Shown one piece after another: positions 38,101 through 55,882 of a stretch of DNA of 64,000 nucleotides (positions are counted from its first letter, which is position 1; the number at the start of each line of letters is the position of its first letter). The stretch is taken from contig NZ_JACHDS010000001.1 in NCBI RefSeq assembly GCF_014201195.1, forward strand, positions 3,162,001 to 3,226,000. Reading direction: 5' to 3'. The notes below the pieces were generated by a model. It was not told the origin of the DNA, searched no databases, and worked only from the letters and a program-made list of their open reading frames with translations. Position numbers and translations under genes: made by a program. This DNA is from Nocardiopsis mwathae. Its GTDB lineage: Bacteria > Actinomycetota > Actinomycetes > Streptosporangiales > Streptosporangiaceae.

Positions 38101-38504
38101 ACCGCCTCCCACGACGTCTCCAGCAGCAACCGCTGCTGCGGATCCATCGCCACCGCCTCACGCGGCGACACCCCGAAGAAGGCGGCGTCGAACTCCCCCG
38201 CACACTCGACGAACCCACCCTCCCGCGTATAGGACGTTCCGGCCGTTCGGGGGTCGGCGTCGAACAGCCCCGCAAGGTCCCAACCCCGGTCGGCGGGGAA
38301 TGCCCCGACCGCGTCGACACCGCCCGACACCACGTCCCACAGACCCTCCGGCGACACCGCACCCCCCGGGAAGCGGCACCCCGCGCCCACCACCGCCACC
38401 GGCTCACCGGCCTTGTACAGCAGGCGGCGATTCTGCTCGCGGACCCGCCGCAGATCGGTGGTGACCTGCTTCAGTACGTCGCGGAGCTTGTCCTCGTTCG
38501 CCAT
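32184..38504 (-). CDS. Type I PKS, final module KS-AT-DH-KR-ACP with thioesterase
   Basis: The protein is 2106 aa. An N-terminal docking coiled coil (1-30) is followed by the domains in order. KS is about 34-460 (Cys206, His341, His381). AT is about 570-900 (GHSQG with Ser662; YASH at 762-765, the methylmalonyl signature). DH is about 933-1205 (His967 in LADHAVDG; Asp1135 in HPALLDAAQH). KR is about 1435-1620 (TGATGTLG; LDD at 1529-1531, B-type; Ser1573, Tyr1586). ACP is about 1710-1795 (Ser1757). A TE is about 1850-2106 (GRSSG with Ser1961; His2081). All catalytic residues look intact. It should add a methylmalonyl unit, reduce and dehydrate to an alpha-methyl enoyl chain, then release it by hydrolysis or cyclisation. 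ATG at 38504, 83 bases after the previous PKS gene. Confidence 0.95.
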   Translation of the reverse strand: MANEDKLRDVLKQVTTDLRRVREQNRRLLYKAGEPVAVVGAGCRFPGGAVSPEGLWDVVSGGVDAVGAFPADRGWDLAGLFDADPRTAGTSYTREGGFVECAGEFDAAFFGVSPREAVAMDPQQRLLLETSWEAVESGGVDPSSLRGSGTGVFVGLVAQDYGPRLHEAAGGVDAHLLTGNAASVAAGRVAHTFGLEGPAVTIDTACSSSLVALHLAVRSLRAGECSLALAGGATIMAAPGAFTAFSRQRGLAPDGRCKAFAAAADGTGWSEGVGVLLLERLSDARANGRRILGVVRGTAINHDGVSSGLTAPNGTSQQKVIGRALADAGLSAGDVDAVEAHGTGTRLGDPIEANALLATYGREHGGDDPLWLGSLKSNIGHAVAAAGVGGVIKVLMAMRHGVLPPTLHVDAPTPEVDWSSGSVRLLSEGREWARNGRPRRAGVSSFGMSGTNAHVIVEEAPEEPAITGVASSRPVGHPPRALPWVVSAKSEEALCAQARRLREAVDADPRVATADGALSSVTTRAAFEHRAVVVADGRDGLVDGLDAVAADAAAADVVRGRCSDIPGDKPVFVFPGQGSQWPGMAVDLMATSTVFRGHMEQCAAALEPFTGWSLFDAVREAPGAPPSERVDVLQPTLWAIMVSLARTWGELGVRPAAVVGHSQGEIAAASVAGALSLEDAARVVALRSRAVGTLAGTGGMVSLALSEADATRLIDGWPGRLHIAAVNGPAATVAAGDPAAVHELVDHCGKVGVRAHRIDVDYASHTPFVEEVRGEVAAVLAGLDPRAPAVPFFSTLTGAKLGDTALGADYWYRALRNPVRFDAAVGSLVGAGYGLFIEASPHPVLTGAIEDILAAADASGAAVGTLRRGDGGWDRFLGSAAEAFVRGAPVDWTPLFPDARPVELPTYAFQRRHYWLDGEENRIGGTADGGAPVDHPLLRTVIPLPGAGGSVFTGRISLHSHPWLADHAVDGTVLLPGTAMVGLALYAGQRHDTPHLDELTLQTPLALPDDEAVTVQVTIGPADDTGRRAIAIHSRPARMSRDAEAPWTRHAEGALTAKEAAPSAPPSSRPPSDTRGIDLDGAYERLAASGYEYGPSFQGLRAAWRDGVDIHAEVRLPDPRHGEATAFGLHPALLDAAQHALALADGDLTRGAIAIPFSWTDVTLHADGATELRVRLTCVGPGTFTLTAADPEGVPVVSVGGLTLRPMGADDLVGTGPTAADDLYVLTWDPVPAPQVPDATGRWVLLDSGPTGFRDSAGRPLTVYRDMPDLRASLDAGGPVPETVILPCLATQDARYGTAEGARAALHAMLDVLHRWLEDERLEDTRLVVVTGGSVATRANEGVGDLARAPLWGMIRTAQTEHPGRLVIVDADEPERAWPFLAGAVASGEPGIAIREGRMLAPRLARPARCEDAPQGAGSDSPPSRTGGAEPPALPADGTVLVTGATGTLGQEVTRHLVTTHGVRRLLLLGRSGGRSAAATELAADLTALGAEVTFAACDAAHRPSVARVLDAIPREHTLTAVVHIAGVLDDGVLTSLTPDRIDRVTRPKIDAAWNLHELTRDRDLAAFVLFSSAGALLGAPGQANYTAANAFLDALAHHRRASGLPATSLSWGLWAQRTGMTVHLDTTDLNRMARMGMAAPLETEQGLAHLDTALRSGAPHMVPLPVDLPGLRARAARTGDVPPLFRGLVRAPRRRVVGDAGSGAKALRERVALLSHDELERHLTDLVRGCAADVLGHPDADRIEADGGFLEAGFDSLTAVELRNRLNAASGLRLPPALIFTYPTPRDLARYLRTELTQAVGSPGRAAPRPGGRPRTDGGTPPGDAAIPDGLLELFRQTCRLGRIREGIRMIEAAAQVRPTFGPGGDPDGAPAPVRLARGDARPALVCFASLVMISGSQEYARFAAPLRGVRDVTVLPEPGFRPGERLPADADVAIEAQVRAALDVVGSTGDGSFVLVGRSSGGWIAHAVAARLEARGVAPRAVVLIDTPLPDAPATLPIIETAVLHRERRLGLMDTARVTAMGGYLRMFSAWKPEPITAPTLLVRPESPVTGPSGEPLGGPDWRFAWHLPHATLDVPGDHLTMMEEHAETTARALNDWLTRHSGA

Positions 38505-38587
38505 CGCCGACCCTCGTCTCCCTTCGGACGTTGCCGTGTTCGTGCTGCGGTGATGCCAGGGTGCTGCGCCGTCGCGGTGGCCGACGG

Positions 38588-41500
38588 TCAGGAGATCCCG
38601 AACTCCTTGTCGATATAGGCGAGAAGTTCCTCGTCGGAGGCGTCGCGGAGGTCGTCGGCGGCGGAGGCGGAAGCCGCGCCCGCGGCCGGGGAGCCATCGG
38701 CGTCGATGCGGTCCACCAGCGCCCGCAGCCGCGTGACGGCGGTGCAGCGGACGGACTCGGGCAGGGCGTCGGTGACCAGGGCGGCTTCGATCCGCTCGAC
38801 CTCGCGGAGTACGGATCCGCCCTCGGCCTCGGCGAACCGGTCGGCGAGGTGGCGGGTGAGGCCGGCGGGGGTGGGGTGGTCGAAGGCGACGGTGGTGGGC
38901 AGGTCCAGTCCGGTGGCCGCGCGAAGGCGGTCGCGGAGCCGCACGGCGCTCAGCGAGTCGCCTCCCGCGTCGAGGAATCCGCGGTGGTCGTCGATCTCGG
39001 CGGGGTCGGTGTGGCCGAGCACCGCGGCGGTCAGCGCGCGGACGGTGGTGAGGAGTTCCCGCTCGCGTTCGGCGGGGCCGAGGGCGGCGAAGTCGGGGGT
39101 CTTGGGGACGGGGGCCGGTGTGTTATCGGTGGCGCGGTTCGCCGTGGCGCCGGTGGCGTCGAGCCAGTAGTGGCGGCGCTGGAAGGCGTAGGTCGGCAGC
39201 TCGGTCCGCCGGGCACCGGGGAACAACGGCGCCCAGTCCACATCCACACCCGAGGTGTACGCCTCCGCCAACGCCCGCACCCACCGCTCGGGCTCGTCCT
39301 GGTCGGGATCCATGACGGGAACCAGTGCGGGTGTGTCCCGGCCGGTATGGGCCGCGACGGTTTCGGCGGCGAGCCCGGAGAGTTCGCGGCCCGGTCCGAG
39401 TTCGATGAAGGTGGTCACCCCCTCCTCCAGCAACCACCGCACACCGTCACCGAACCGCACCGCCGCGCGCGCCTGGCGCACCCAGTACCCCGCATCCCCC
39501 ACCTCGTCCCCGCCCAACGACCGACCCGTCACGCCCGACACCACACCCAGCTCCAGCCGCCCCCACGACAGCCCCGCAGCGACCTCCCGAAGCTCCTCCA
39601 GCACGCCGTCCACACACGGCGAATGGAAGCCGCACCCCACACGCAACCGCCGCACCCGCGCCCCGCGGGCACGCCACTCCCGCTCGACCTCGCCCACACC
39701 CCGCTCGTCCCCCGACACCACCACCGACGACGGACCGTTCACCGCCGCCACCGCGACGTCCTCGCCCAGCGACCCCGCGACCTCCGCCTCCGACGCCCCC
39801 ACCGCCACCATCGCGCCGCGGCCCACACTCCCCATCAACCGCCCCCGCGCCGCCACCAACCCACACGCATCGGCCAACGACAGCCCACCCGCGACGTGAA
39901 CCGCCGCCAGCTCCCCCACCGAATGCCCCAGCAGGAAGTCGGGGCGCACCCCGAAGGACTCCAGCAACCGGAACAGCGCCACCTCCACCGCGAACAGCGC
40001 CGGCTGGGTGTACTGCGTCAGGTCCAGCAGCGCCGCGTCCCCCGACCTCTCCTCCGCGAACACCACATCGCGCAACGGCCGCCCCAGCGACCCCCCGAAC
40101 CCCGCGCACACCTCATCGAACGCCTCCGCGAACACCGGCCATGCCCCATACAACCCACGCCCCATCCCCACACGCTGCGCCCCCTGACCGGCGAACAGGT
40201 AGGCGGTCTTGCCGGTGCCGCGCACGGCGCGGTCCTGCAGGGATACGGCTCCGGGGACGCCCTCGGCGAGTTCGTCCAGGCCGCGGAGGAAGTCGGAGCG
40301 CTCCCGGCCGACCACCGCCCCCCGGTGCTCCAGGTGGGCCCGCCCCGACGCCAGCGACCACCCCGTGTCCGCGACGTCGCAGCCGTCGGCGGCGAAGTCC
40401 CGCAGACGCGCGGCCTGCGCACGCAGTGCGGCGCCGCTGTGCCCGGAGATCGGCCAGACAAGCGTTCGGGGTGTCCCCGTGCTGCGCTGACGTGGAACGG
40501 GGACAGGCGCGGGGGCGTCGTCGGCGGGCGGTTCTTCGAGGACGGCGTGGGCATTGGTACCGCTGATCCCGAAGGAGGAGACCCCGGCGCGGCGCGGGCG
40601 CCCGTTGCGGGCCCACTCACGCCCCTCGGACAGCAACCGGACCGAACCCGAGGACCAGTCCACCTCCGGCGTCGGCGCATCCACATGCAACGTCGGCGGC
40701 AACACACCATGGCGCATCGCCATCAGCACCTTGATCACCCCACCGACCCCCGCCGCCGCCACCGCATGGCCGATATTGGACTTCAACGACCCCAACCACA
40801 GCGGATCATCCCCACCGTGCTCCCGCCCATAGGTCGCCAACAGCGCGTTCGCCTCGATCGGATCACCCAGCCGCGTACCCGTCCCATGCGCCTCCACCGC
40901 ATCCACATCCCCCGCCGACAACCCCGCATCGGCCAACGCGGCGCGGATGACGCGCTCCTGCGCCGGGCCGCTGGGCGCGGTCAGCCCGTTGGAGGCGCCG
41001 TCCTGGTTGACGGCGGTGCCGCGCACGACGCCCAGGATGCGACGTCCGTTGGCCCGCGCATCGGACAACCGCTCCAGCAGGAGCACCCCCACCCCCTCCG
41101 ACCACCCCGTCCCGTCGGCCGCCGCGGCGAACGCCTTGCACCGGCCGTCGGGCGCCAACCCCCGCTGACGGCTGAACTGGATGTACATGCCGGGCGTCGC
41201 CATGATCGTGGCGCCTCCGGCCAGGGCCAGGGAGCACTCCCCCGCACGCAGCGACCGCACCGCCAGGTGCAGTGCCACCAACGACGAGGAGCACGCGGTG
41301 TCGATCGTGACAGCCGGCCCCTGAAGCCCGAGGGTGTAGGCGATCCGGCCGGAGGCCACCCCCGCCATGCCGCCGGTGAGGGTCAGGTCGTCGAGTCCGG
41401 GCGGGGCGTCGGCGATGCGTGGGCCGTAGTCCTGGGCGACCAGACCGACGAACACCCCCGTCCCCGACCCCCGCAGCGACGACGGGTCCACACCCCCGGA

Positions 41501-41905
41501 CTCCACCGCCTCCCACGACGTCTCCAGCAGCAACCGCTGCTGCGGATCCATCGCCACCGCCTCACGCGGCGACACCCCGAAGAAGGCGGCGTCGAACTCC
41601 CCCGCACACTCGACGAACCCACCCTCCCGCACATACGACGTCCCCGCCGCCTCCGCATCGCCGCTGAACAACCCCTCCAGATCCCATCCGCGGTCATCCG
41701 GAAACGCCCCGACCGCGTCGGCCCCCCGGGAGACGACCTCCCACAGCTCCTCCCCCGATGCGATCCCGCCGGGGAAGCGGCACCCCGCGCCCACCACCGC
41801 CACCGGCTCACCGGCCTTGTACAGCAGGCGGCGGTTCCGGTCGCGCAGGCGCTCGTTCTCCTTGAGCGCGGAGCGCAGGGCCTCGATCAGCTTGGTGTCG
41901 TCCAT
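38588..41905 (-). CDS. Type I PKS, single non-reducing module KS-AT-ACP
   Basis: The protein is 1105 aa. An N-terminal docking coiled coil (1-28) is followed by KS, about 33-460 (Cys205, His340, His380). AT is about 565-900 (GHSVG with Ser662). Its specificity motif is CGFHS at 758-762, a variant of the malonyl-type HAFH rather than YASH, so malonyl-CoA is predicted. Only about 45 residues separate AT from ACP (about 945-1020, Ser984), so there is no KR, DH or ER and the beta-keto group stays. The C-terminus ([15 protein letters not shown]) is a typical class 1 docking tail matching the next protein. It starts six bases after the stop of the upstream PKS gene, so the two are coupled. Confidence 0.95.
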   Translation of the reverse strand: MDDTKLIEALRSALKENERLRDRNRRLLYKAGEPVAVVGAGCRFPGGIASGEELWEVVSRGADAVGAFPDDRGWDLEGLFSGDAEAAGTSYVREGGFVECAGEFDAAFFGVSPREAVAMDPQQRLLLETSWEAVESGGVDPSSLRGSGTGVFVGLVAQDYGPRIADAPPGLDDLTLTGGMAGVASGRIAYTLGLQGPAVTIDTACSSSLVALHLAVRSLRAGECSLALAGGATIMATPGMYIQFSRQRGLAPDGRCKAFAAAADGTGWSEGVGVLLLERLSDARANGRRILGVVRGTAVNQDGASNGLTAPSGPAQERVIRAALADAGLSAGDVDAVEAHGTGTRLGDPIEANALLATYGREHGGDDPLWLGSLKSNIGHAVAAAGVGGVIKVLMAMRHGVLPPTLHVDAPTPEVDWSSGSVRLLSEGREWARNGRPRRAGVSSFGISGTNAHAVLEEPPADDAPAPVPVPRQRSTGTPRTLVWPISGHSGAALRAQAARLRDFAADGCDVADTGWSLASGRAHLEHRGAVVGRERSDFLRGLDELAEGVPGAVSLQDRAVRGTGKTAYLFAGQGAQRVGMGRGLYGAWPVFAEAFDEVCAGFGGSLGRPLRDVVFAEERSGDAALLDLTQYTQPALFAVEVALFRLLESFGVRPDFLLGHSVGELAAVHVAGGLSLADACGLVAARGRLMGSVGRGAMVAVGASEAEVAGSLGEDVAVAAVNGPSSVVVSGDERGVGEVEREWRARGARVRRLRVGCGFHSPCVDGVLEELREVAAGLSWGRLELGVVSGVTGRSLGGDEVGDAGYWVRQARAAVRFGDGVRWLLEEGVTTFIELGPGRELSGLAAETVAAHTGRDTPALVPVMDPDQDEPERWVRALAEAYTSGVDVDWAPLFPGARRTELPTYAFQRRHYWLDATGATANRATDNTPAPVPKTPDFAALGPAERERELLTTVRALTAAVLGHTDPAEIDDHRGFLDAGGDSLSAVRLRDRLRAATGLDLPTTVAFDHPTPAGLTRHLADRFAEAEGGSVLREVERIEAALVTDALPESVRCTAVTRLRALVDRIDADGSPAAGAASASAADDLRDASDEELLAYIDKEFGIS

Positions 41906-41911
41906 CGGTGG

Positions 41912-51334
<9,423 letters not shown>

Positions 51335-51962
51335 GTCGATTCCCTCCCCCTCGCTGCTGACAGCCGTCGGCCCTCGCCCGCATTCCGATCCGGGAACTCG
51401 TGCATTACGCCCGTTTTCGGCACAGGACGCCGACATTGAACAATAGAGCTCCGTCCCGTCTGTTTTCCTACGGCAAAGGAAAGAGCATCGCCCCTCCACG
51501 GAACGAACATGTGCCCTTGCGCGCTCTTCGCGTCATTCGCCGATCCCGACGCGAGCCCGCGGGGTTACGCCGACGCGTCCGGAGAAACGGTTCGGAGCGT
51601 GGTTCGGCCCGCCGCGCCGGAGGCGCACAACCGATGGTCGGCGGAAGGGCGCGGGCGCCGGGATCGCGGCGACCACGGGGAGCGGTGCGCGGGATACGGG
51701 GATGAGAATGGGAGTCGGAACCATAAACGACGGGCGGCACAGGGCGCAACATAAATATCTCAGGCGGCGACATCCCAATGATCGTAACTCCCGCGCATAT
51801 GCACGGCAATACGCAATTTCATTTCGGTTGCGGATGGCGACCGCGTGAGCATGGGATTACGGTCCCAATGGGGCGCATGTGACGCAGGATACACAGCGGC
51901 CCGGACGCTTCCGCAGAAGCACCCAGGCCGCGACCTGCGAATACGTAAACAGGAGGCATATT
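51335..51962. other. PKS upstream region
   Basis: This 628-base gap between the flavoprotein gene and the first PKS gene has no credible ORF. It contains the most AT-rich patch of the PKS region (51745-51840). On the minus strand, TTGGGA (51778-51773) and TATTTA (51757-51752) with a 15-base spacer are a weak promoter candidate for the PKS operon. No known regulator site is obvious. Confidence 0.45.
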
Positions 51963-53219
51963 TCAGGATTCGTACTTGGCCGAAAGTTCGGCCAGGTAGG
52001 CACGCGCACCTTCAGGGTCATAAAGCCAGTCGCGGAAGCTGGATGGGTCGTTCCAGCCCTGGATCCAGCGGTCGCCCGCCTCCCGGTAGGTCGCCGCGGC
52101 GCCGAGGACCGCGTTGACGTGCTCCGGCGGCGGGGCCTCCCAGTAGTTGGAGACGGTGTCGGCCCACAGCTCGGCGTCGTAGCCGTAGAGCCAGAACCTC
52201 TCGAACATGCCGGAGAGGAACTCGGCGTCGAAGGGGCGGTCCCCGCGCTCCAGGATGCACTCCAGGTAGCTCTTGGCGCAGCGGGTGGAGTTGTTCCACC
52301 CCTGCCCTGCGAACGGGTCGGAGGTGATCACGACGTCGGCGATGCCCAGGACGTTGCCGCCTGAGGGGAGCCGGGCCACAGCCTTGCGCACCTGCGGAGT
52401 GAGGGTCTGGATGAGCGTGCTCCTGCCGTCGACGAGCTCGGCGTCGCGCACCCGCTCGTAGTACTCGGGGGTGTTGCGTCGCAGCAGGTCCACCATCCGC
52501 CGCCACAGCTCGTCCGGACGGGGCTTGTCGATCCAGGCGCCGATGGGGCCGGCGAGCTTGTCGGCGATGAACAGGGAGTGGCACGGGCCGTCGGCGGTGA
52601 GGATCGGGAACAGCCAGATGTTGCCGGCCTTGGCCGCCGAGCCGATCCAGCCGATGGACTCCGGGAATCCGGTGTCGTTGGCCACGTCGTAGATGTTGGC
52701 CTGCACGAGCATGCGGGGGCGGGCGCCGCTGAAACGGTCGGGGTCCGGCTCGAACAGCGCCCCCAGTTCCCCGTGGCCGACGGCGACGACCACGAGGTCG
52801 AACATGCGGGAGAAGTAGTCGAGGTCGCTGAGGGTCACGCCGTGGATGACGACCTTGCCCCCGCTGTCCTCGAAGTACTCCAGCCAGTCGGCCATCTTCA
52901 CCCGCCGGTCGACCGAGACGGCATAGGTCCGGTCGGCGAAGGAGCCCGTCACGGTCATGGCGGCGGGCCCCGGCGCCGGGTAAGCGTGCAGCTTGGACGT
53001 CTCGATGTGCGGGGCCTGTGAACTCCAGAAGTCGATGTTGAGCTCGCGTTCGTACCCCAGCACGGTGGGATAGGTGAGCTGGGTGACCGCCGGCCGGCCC
53101 GTACGGATCTCCGTGGAGGTCTGGCCCGTGATCACCGTGACGTCGTACCCGTGGCTGAGCAGACCGTGAGCGAGGTGCAGGCCCGACTGGCCGGCACCGA
53201 CGATAAGGATCTTGCGCAT
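51963..53219 (-). CDS. Styrene/indole monooxygenase (StyA)-like flavoprotein
   Basis: The 418-aa protein starts with an FAD motif (ILIVGAGQSGLHLAHGL) and resembles the oxygenase component of two-component styrene/indole monooxygenases over its length: VDRRVKMADWLEYFEDSGG, VVVAVGHGELGALF, and DPFAGQGWNNSTRCAKSY near 305-322. Such enzymes use FADH2 from a separate reductase to epoxidise alkenes or hydroxylate indoles; no reductase is encoded here. It lies upstream of, and in the same direction as, the PKS genes. A tailoring role such as epoxidation or hydroxylation of the enoyl product is plausible. The family is fairly sure; the substrate is inference. Confidence 0.8.
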   Translation of the reverse strand: MRKILIVGAGQSGLHLAHGLLSHGYDVTVITGQTSTEIRTGRPAVTQLTYPTVLGYERELNIDFWSSQAPHIETSKLHAYPAPGPAAMTVTGSFADRTYAVSVDRRVKMADWLEYFEDSGGKVVIHGVTLSDLDYFSRMFDLVVVAVGHGELGALFEPDPDRFSGARPRMLVQANIYDVANDTGFPESIGWIGSAAKAGNIWLFPILTADGPCHSLFIADKLAGPIGAWIDKPRPDELWRRMVDLLRRNTPEYYERVRDAELVDGRSTLIQTLTPQVRKAVARLPSGGNVLGIADVVITSDPFAGQGWNNSTRCAKSYLECILERGDRPFDAEFLSGMFERFWLYGYDAELWADTVSNYWEAPPPEHVNAVLGAAATYREAGDRWIQGWNDPSSFRDWLYDPEGARAYLAELSAKYES

Positions 53220-53623
53220 CGAAGAGACAACTTCCCGGGCGATGGATTCTGGGCACTGGTGCTGGGCCGGTCGGGGGATGCGGCCGACCCTGATCTGCGT
53301 CCCTCGGTCAGTCGACCGGTGCTACGGCGCTGGCCGAATGTTTGTACCTTAGGCACCATAGCGCCCGGGGAACGGCCACGTGCGTCGAATTCCACGATCG
53401 GGACGTCATCGCCGATCTCCCCCGCTTCGCGGATCTGTCCGGACGTACCCCTCCGGATATCCGCCGAAGTCGTTCAATGCCAAAATGACGGTGATTCCAC
53501 CGGTTTCGCGCTCATTGGTGGACGATGTCGCTATTCGTGCCCGTCTGTCGCCAACCGGCGGCAACCCGAGGTCGGCGCATGCACCTCGCCTGCGCAGCGG
53601 CAGCACCGCGCCCGGGCGCCGGT

Positions 53624-53651
53624 CCCGTCGCCCGCTTCGGCGGGCGACGGG
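53624..53651. terminator. Very stable hairpin with TTCG loop
   Basis: A perfect 12-bp stem (53624-53635 and 53640-53651) closes on TTCG, an exceptionally stable tetraloop. It is followed by two more inverted repeats within 40 bases. It could be a terminator or part of a structured RNA; there is no T-tract. Confidence 0.5.
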
Positions 53652-53750
53652 ATCGTGCCGCCCGCTGAAGCGGGCCACCGGTGCGCACCGGAATCCGCCG
53701 CGGCAATACTCCGCACGGCGGCGGCGATCCGCGTTCCGCCCTTCTCCGCG

Positions 53751-53784
53751 TCGGGAGGCCGAGGGAATTCCCCCGGCCTCCCGA
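53751..53784. terminator. 34-base inverted repeat downstream of the EEP hydrolase gene
   Basis: Arms TCGGGAGGCCG (53751-53761) and CGGCCTCCCGA (53774-53784) enclose the palindrome GGGAATTCCC. It lies 152 bases after the stop of the minus-strand gene ending at 53936, so it may terminate that transcript. Confidence 0.5.
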
Positions 53785-53935
53785 CATCGGATCCTCAACC
53801 CACCCGAAAAGGGGATGCTTTTTCACACCCACCCGGAATTCGCATTTCACTCCGCACTATTAACGTATGCCACCCTGGGCGGAACGGCCATTCCCCGGGT
53901 GCAGCGGATGCCGAATTCGGCGATCCAGGTCGACT

Positions 53936-55465
53936 TCACCCGGACACCGTGAAACGGGTCAGTACCGCCGCATGGTCGGACGTCCACTCGTTTCCGGCGT
54001 GGTGCGGGACCGGACGAGGGTCACCCACCACGACGTCGCGCGACTCCCGGACGCTCAGCCCGCTCCCCGCCTGGTAGACGAAGTCGATCCGGTCCTGCGG
54101 CTCGGCCGGCCCGCTCGACCCCTCGTGGAACGGGTAGACCGGCGACCAGGTGACGCCGGGGGACGCGACCGGGTCGGGGTTGGCCGCGCGGTAGGTGTCG
54201 CGCAGCCCGGCCTCGGCCGGCAGCACCGATGTCGGCCAGGGCACGTCCGCATAACCGCAGTTCTTCTCCCGCAGCTCCTCGGTCCAGTCCAGGTGGGAGG
54301 GCGCGTTGAAATCGCCCAGCAGCAGGACCGGCACCTCGTCGGCCGCGGCCAGTTGGCCGGCCATCGCCTCCAGGGTGTCGGTGATCTGCCCGGTACGCCC
54401 CGAATCGGCCTCGCGCCGCAGGATGCGGTCGGTGTCCATCCGCTCGAAACACGCGTCGTAGGGGCCGTAGGGCGTGTAGCCCAGGTGCACGTTCCACACG
54501 TTGACCTGGGAGTCCTCGCCGTCGAGGGCCACCCGGACGCCCGCGGAGGCGTTCACCTCCCCGTACTCGGCCACGATGGGGTAGCGGCTGATGACGCCCA
54601 GGCTCCCCGAGCCCTGCCAGTGGTACCAGCCCAGCGCCTCGGCCAGCCGGGCCGCGTGCCGCCCCTGCGTCTCCTGCAGGCCGACGATGTCGGCGCCGCT
54701 CTCCAGCAGGAAGCGCAGCTGTTTGTCGTGGTAGCCCTCGACCTGGGTGCCACCGTGCCAGGTGTTGAAGCTGAGCGCGCCGAGCTCGTCGACGAGCGGC
54801 TGCCCGGAGCCCCGGACCGGGATGACGGCGGTCAGCCGCGCGGTGGAGCCGTCCGGCCCTGCCGCCTCGACGGTCACCCGCGCATCGCGCGCGGCACCGT
54901 CCGGTGTCCCGCTGACCGTGCCGTCCTCGGCGACGTCGATCCACTCGTCGCCGCCGACGCGGGTGAACACGGCGTCGGACGGGGTGACCAGACCGCCCAG
55001 CCGCGCCTCGTAGGGGTCGCCGACACGCGCGTTGCCCAGCGTGGCCTCGCCGACGGGGAAGGAGGTCCCGCCCTCGGGCCGGACCTGGAAGTCGACGGGC
55101 TCGGCCAGCCAGGCGTATCCGTCGCGGGCCAGGTAGAAGGCGGTGTAGGCGCCCGGCTCCAGGGAGGACGTGGAGAACTCCAGGGTTCCCTCGGCCTCCG
55201 GGGCGTACCGCCAGTCCAGGGAGGGGGCGACGTACTCCTCGTCGACCGGGCCGCCGCCGTCGGCGCTGTAGAGCCCGATCCAGTCGGTGCCGTGCGGCTC
55301 GGAGGTGGCGTAGTCGAACGCGATCGGCTCGCCCGAGACGACGGACTCCGCCGAGGCCGTCAGGGTGCCCTGGGTGTCCGCTGTGCCCACCGCGGCGGGG
55401 GCCGCGGTCAGGGCGAGTATGCCGACGGTGGTGACCGCCAGTACGCGGTGCTGCCAGTCGTGCAT
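53936..55465 (-). CDS. Secreted endonuclease/exonuclease/phosphatase-family protein
   Basis: The 509-aa protein has a signal peptide (basic start, then TTVGILALTAAPAAVG, cleavage near 30). Two beta-rich, Ig-like regions follow (about 33-130 and 140-220). A metal-dependent EEP phosphohydrolase domain (about 228-508) completes it. Catalytic landmarks are SFNTWHGG (Asn234), GLQET (Glu265), NVHLGYTP, GDFNAPSHLDW and the C-terminal SDHAAV. It should act outside the cell on a phosphodiester or phosphomonoester; nuclease, sphingomyelinase-like and phosphatase roles are all possible. The ATG at 55465 is preferred over a TTG 14 codons upstream because the signal peptide starts there. It is divergent from a secreted acylase. 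Confidence 0.82.
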   Translation of the reverse strand: MHDWQHRVLAVTTVGILALTAAPAAVGTADTQGTLTASAESVVSGEPIAFDYATSEPHGTDWIGLYSADGGGPVDEEYVAPSLDWRYAPEAEGTLEFSTSSLEPGAYTAFYLARDGYAWLAEPVDFQVRPEGGTSFPVGEATLGNARVGDPYEARLGGLVTPSDAVFTRVGGDEWIDVAEDGTVSGTPDGAARDARVTVEAAGPDGSTARLTAVIPVRGSGQPLVDELGALSFNTWHGGTQVEGYHDKQLRFLLESGADIVGLQETQGRHAARLAEALGWYHWQGSGSLGVISRYPIVAEYGEVNASAGVRVALDGEDSQVNVWNVHLGYTPYGPYDACFERMDTDRILRREADSGRTGQITDTLEAMAGQLAAADEVPVLLLGDFNAPSHLDWTEELREKNCGYADVPWPTSVLPAEAGLRDTYRAANPDPVASPGVTWSPVYPFHEGSSGPAEPQDRIDFVYQAGSGLSVRESRDVVVGDPRPVPHHAGNEWTSDHAAVLTRFTVSG

Positions 55466-55882
55466 GTTTCCGGTCTGCCTCTCGGTTGGGGGACATTGGG
55501 GCCGCAATCGGTCACTGTGCAGCCCCGATCACCCGGTATGCCCAACAACGTCCGGACTATCCGCGACACCGCGGTGAACACTCCCCACCACCCGTGACCA
55601 CGGCCCCCACCCCTTACTCCGGTGCCGGCGCCGACCGCGGACTCAGGGGCGGTTACGGGTGGTGCCCGCTCTGCCGCGGCTGGCACTGTCCGACCAGGGG
55701 CACCACATGATTCGCCGCCGCTCCCGCCGCCGACGGACCCATGCCGCGCGTCGGCGTCGCCGACCCCTCGGCGACGGGCCGAATGGGCGACCGCGGCCGT
55801 CCGACCGCGGCGGCGCGTGCGAGCCGCCCCGGCCCAGCCACCCGCACAGCCGTTCCCCGATCCCCACTCCCCGAGGAGACGC
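55466..55882. other. Divergent intergenic region
   Basis: 417 bases between two divergent secreted-enzyme genes. ORFs reading through are extensions of the acylase frame with no family similarity. The GAGGAG site at 55873-55878 serves the acylase. I see no clear operator. Confidence 0.45.

Larger units (their letters stand above)
53220..53935. other. Long non-coding region with serial hairpins
   Basis: This 716-base gap lies between the flavoprotein start and the end of the EEP hydrolase gene. ORFs here are short and frame-inconsistent. It contains four strong inverted repeats: 53624-53651, 53660-53675, 53678-53691 and 53751-53784. The promoter of the flavoprotein gene must lie at its left end. 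Confidence 0.6.

Noticed and set aside
32184-38504. Inactive DH or KR in the final PKS module
   Set aside because: I checked the DH His967 and Asp1135 and the KR Ser1573, Tyr1586 and LDD motif. All are present, so both domains are treated as active.
51335-51499. Longer N-terminus of the first PKS (to 51499 or ATG 51436)
   Set aside because: The extra 34-55 residues are Cys/Ser/Arg-rich and unlike PKS termini, and no good ribosome binding site precedes them. GTG 51334 has GGGGGAGGG upstream.
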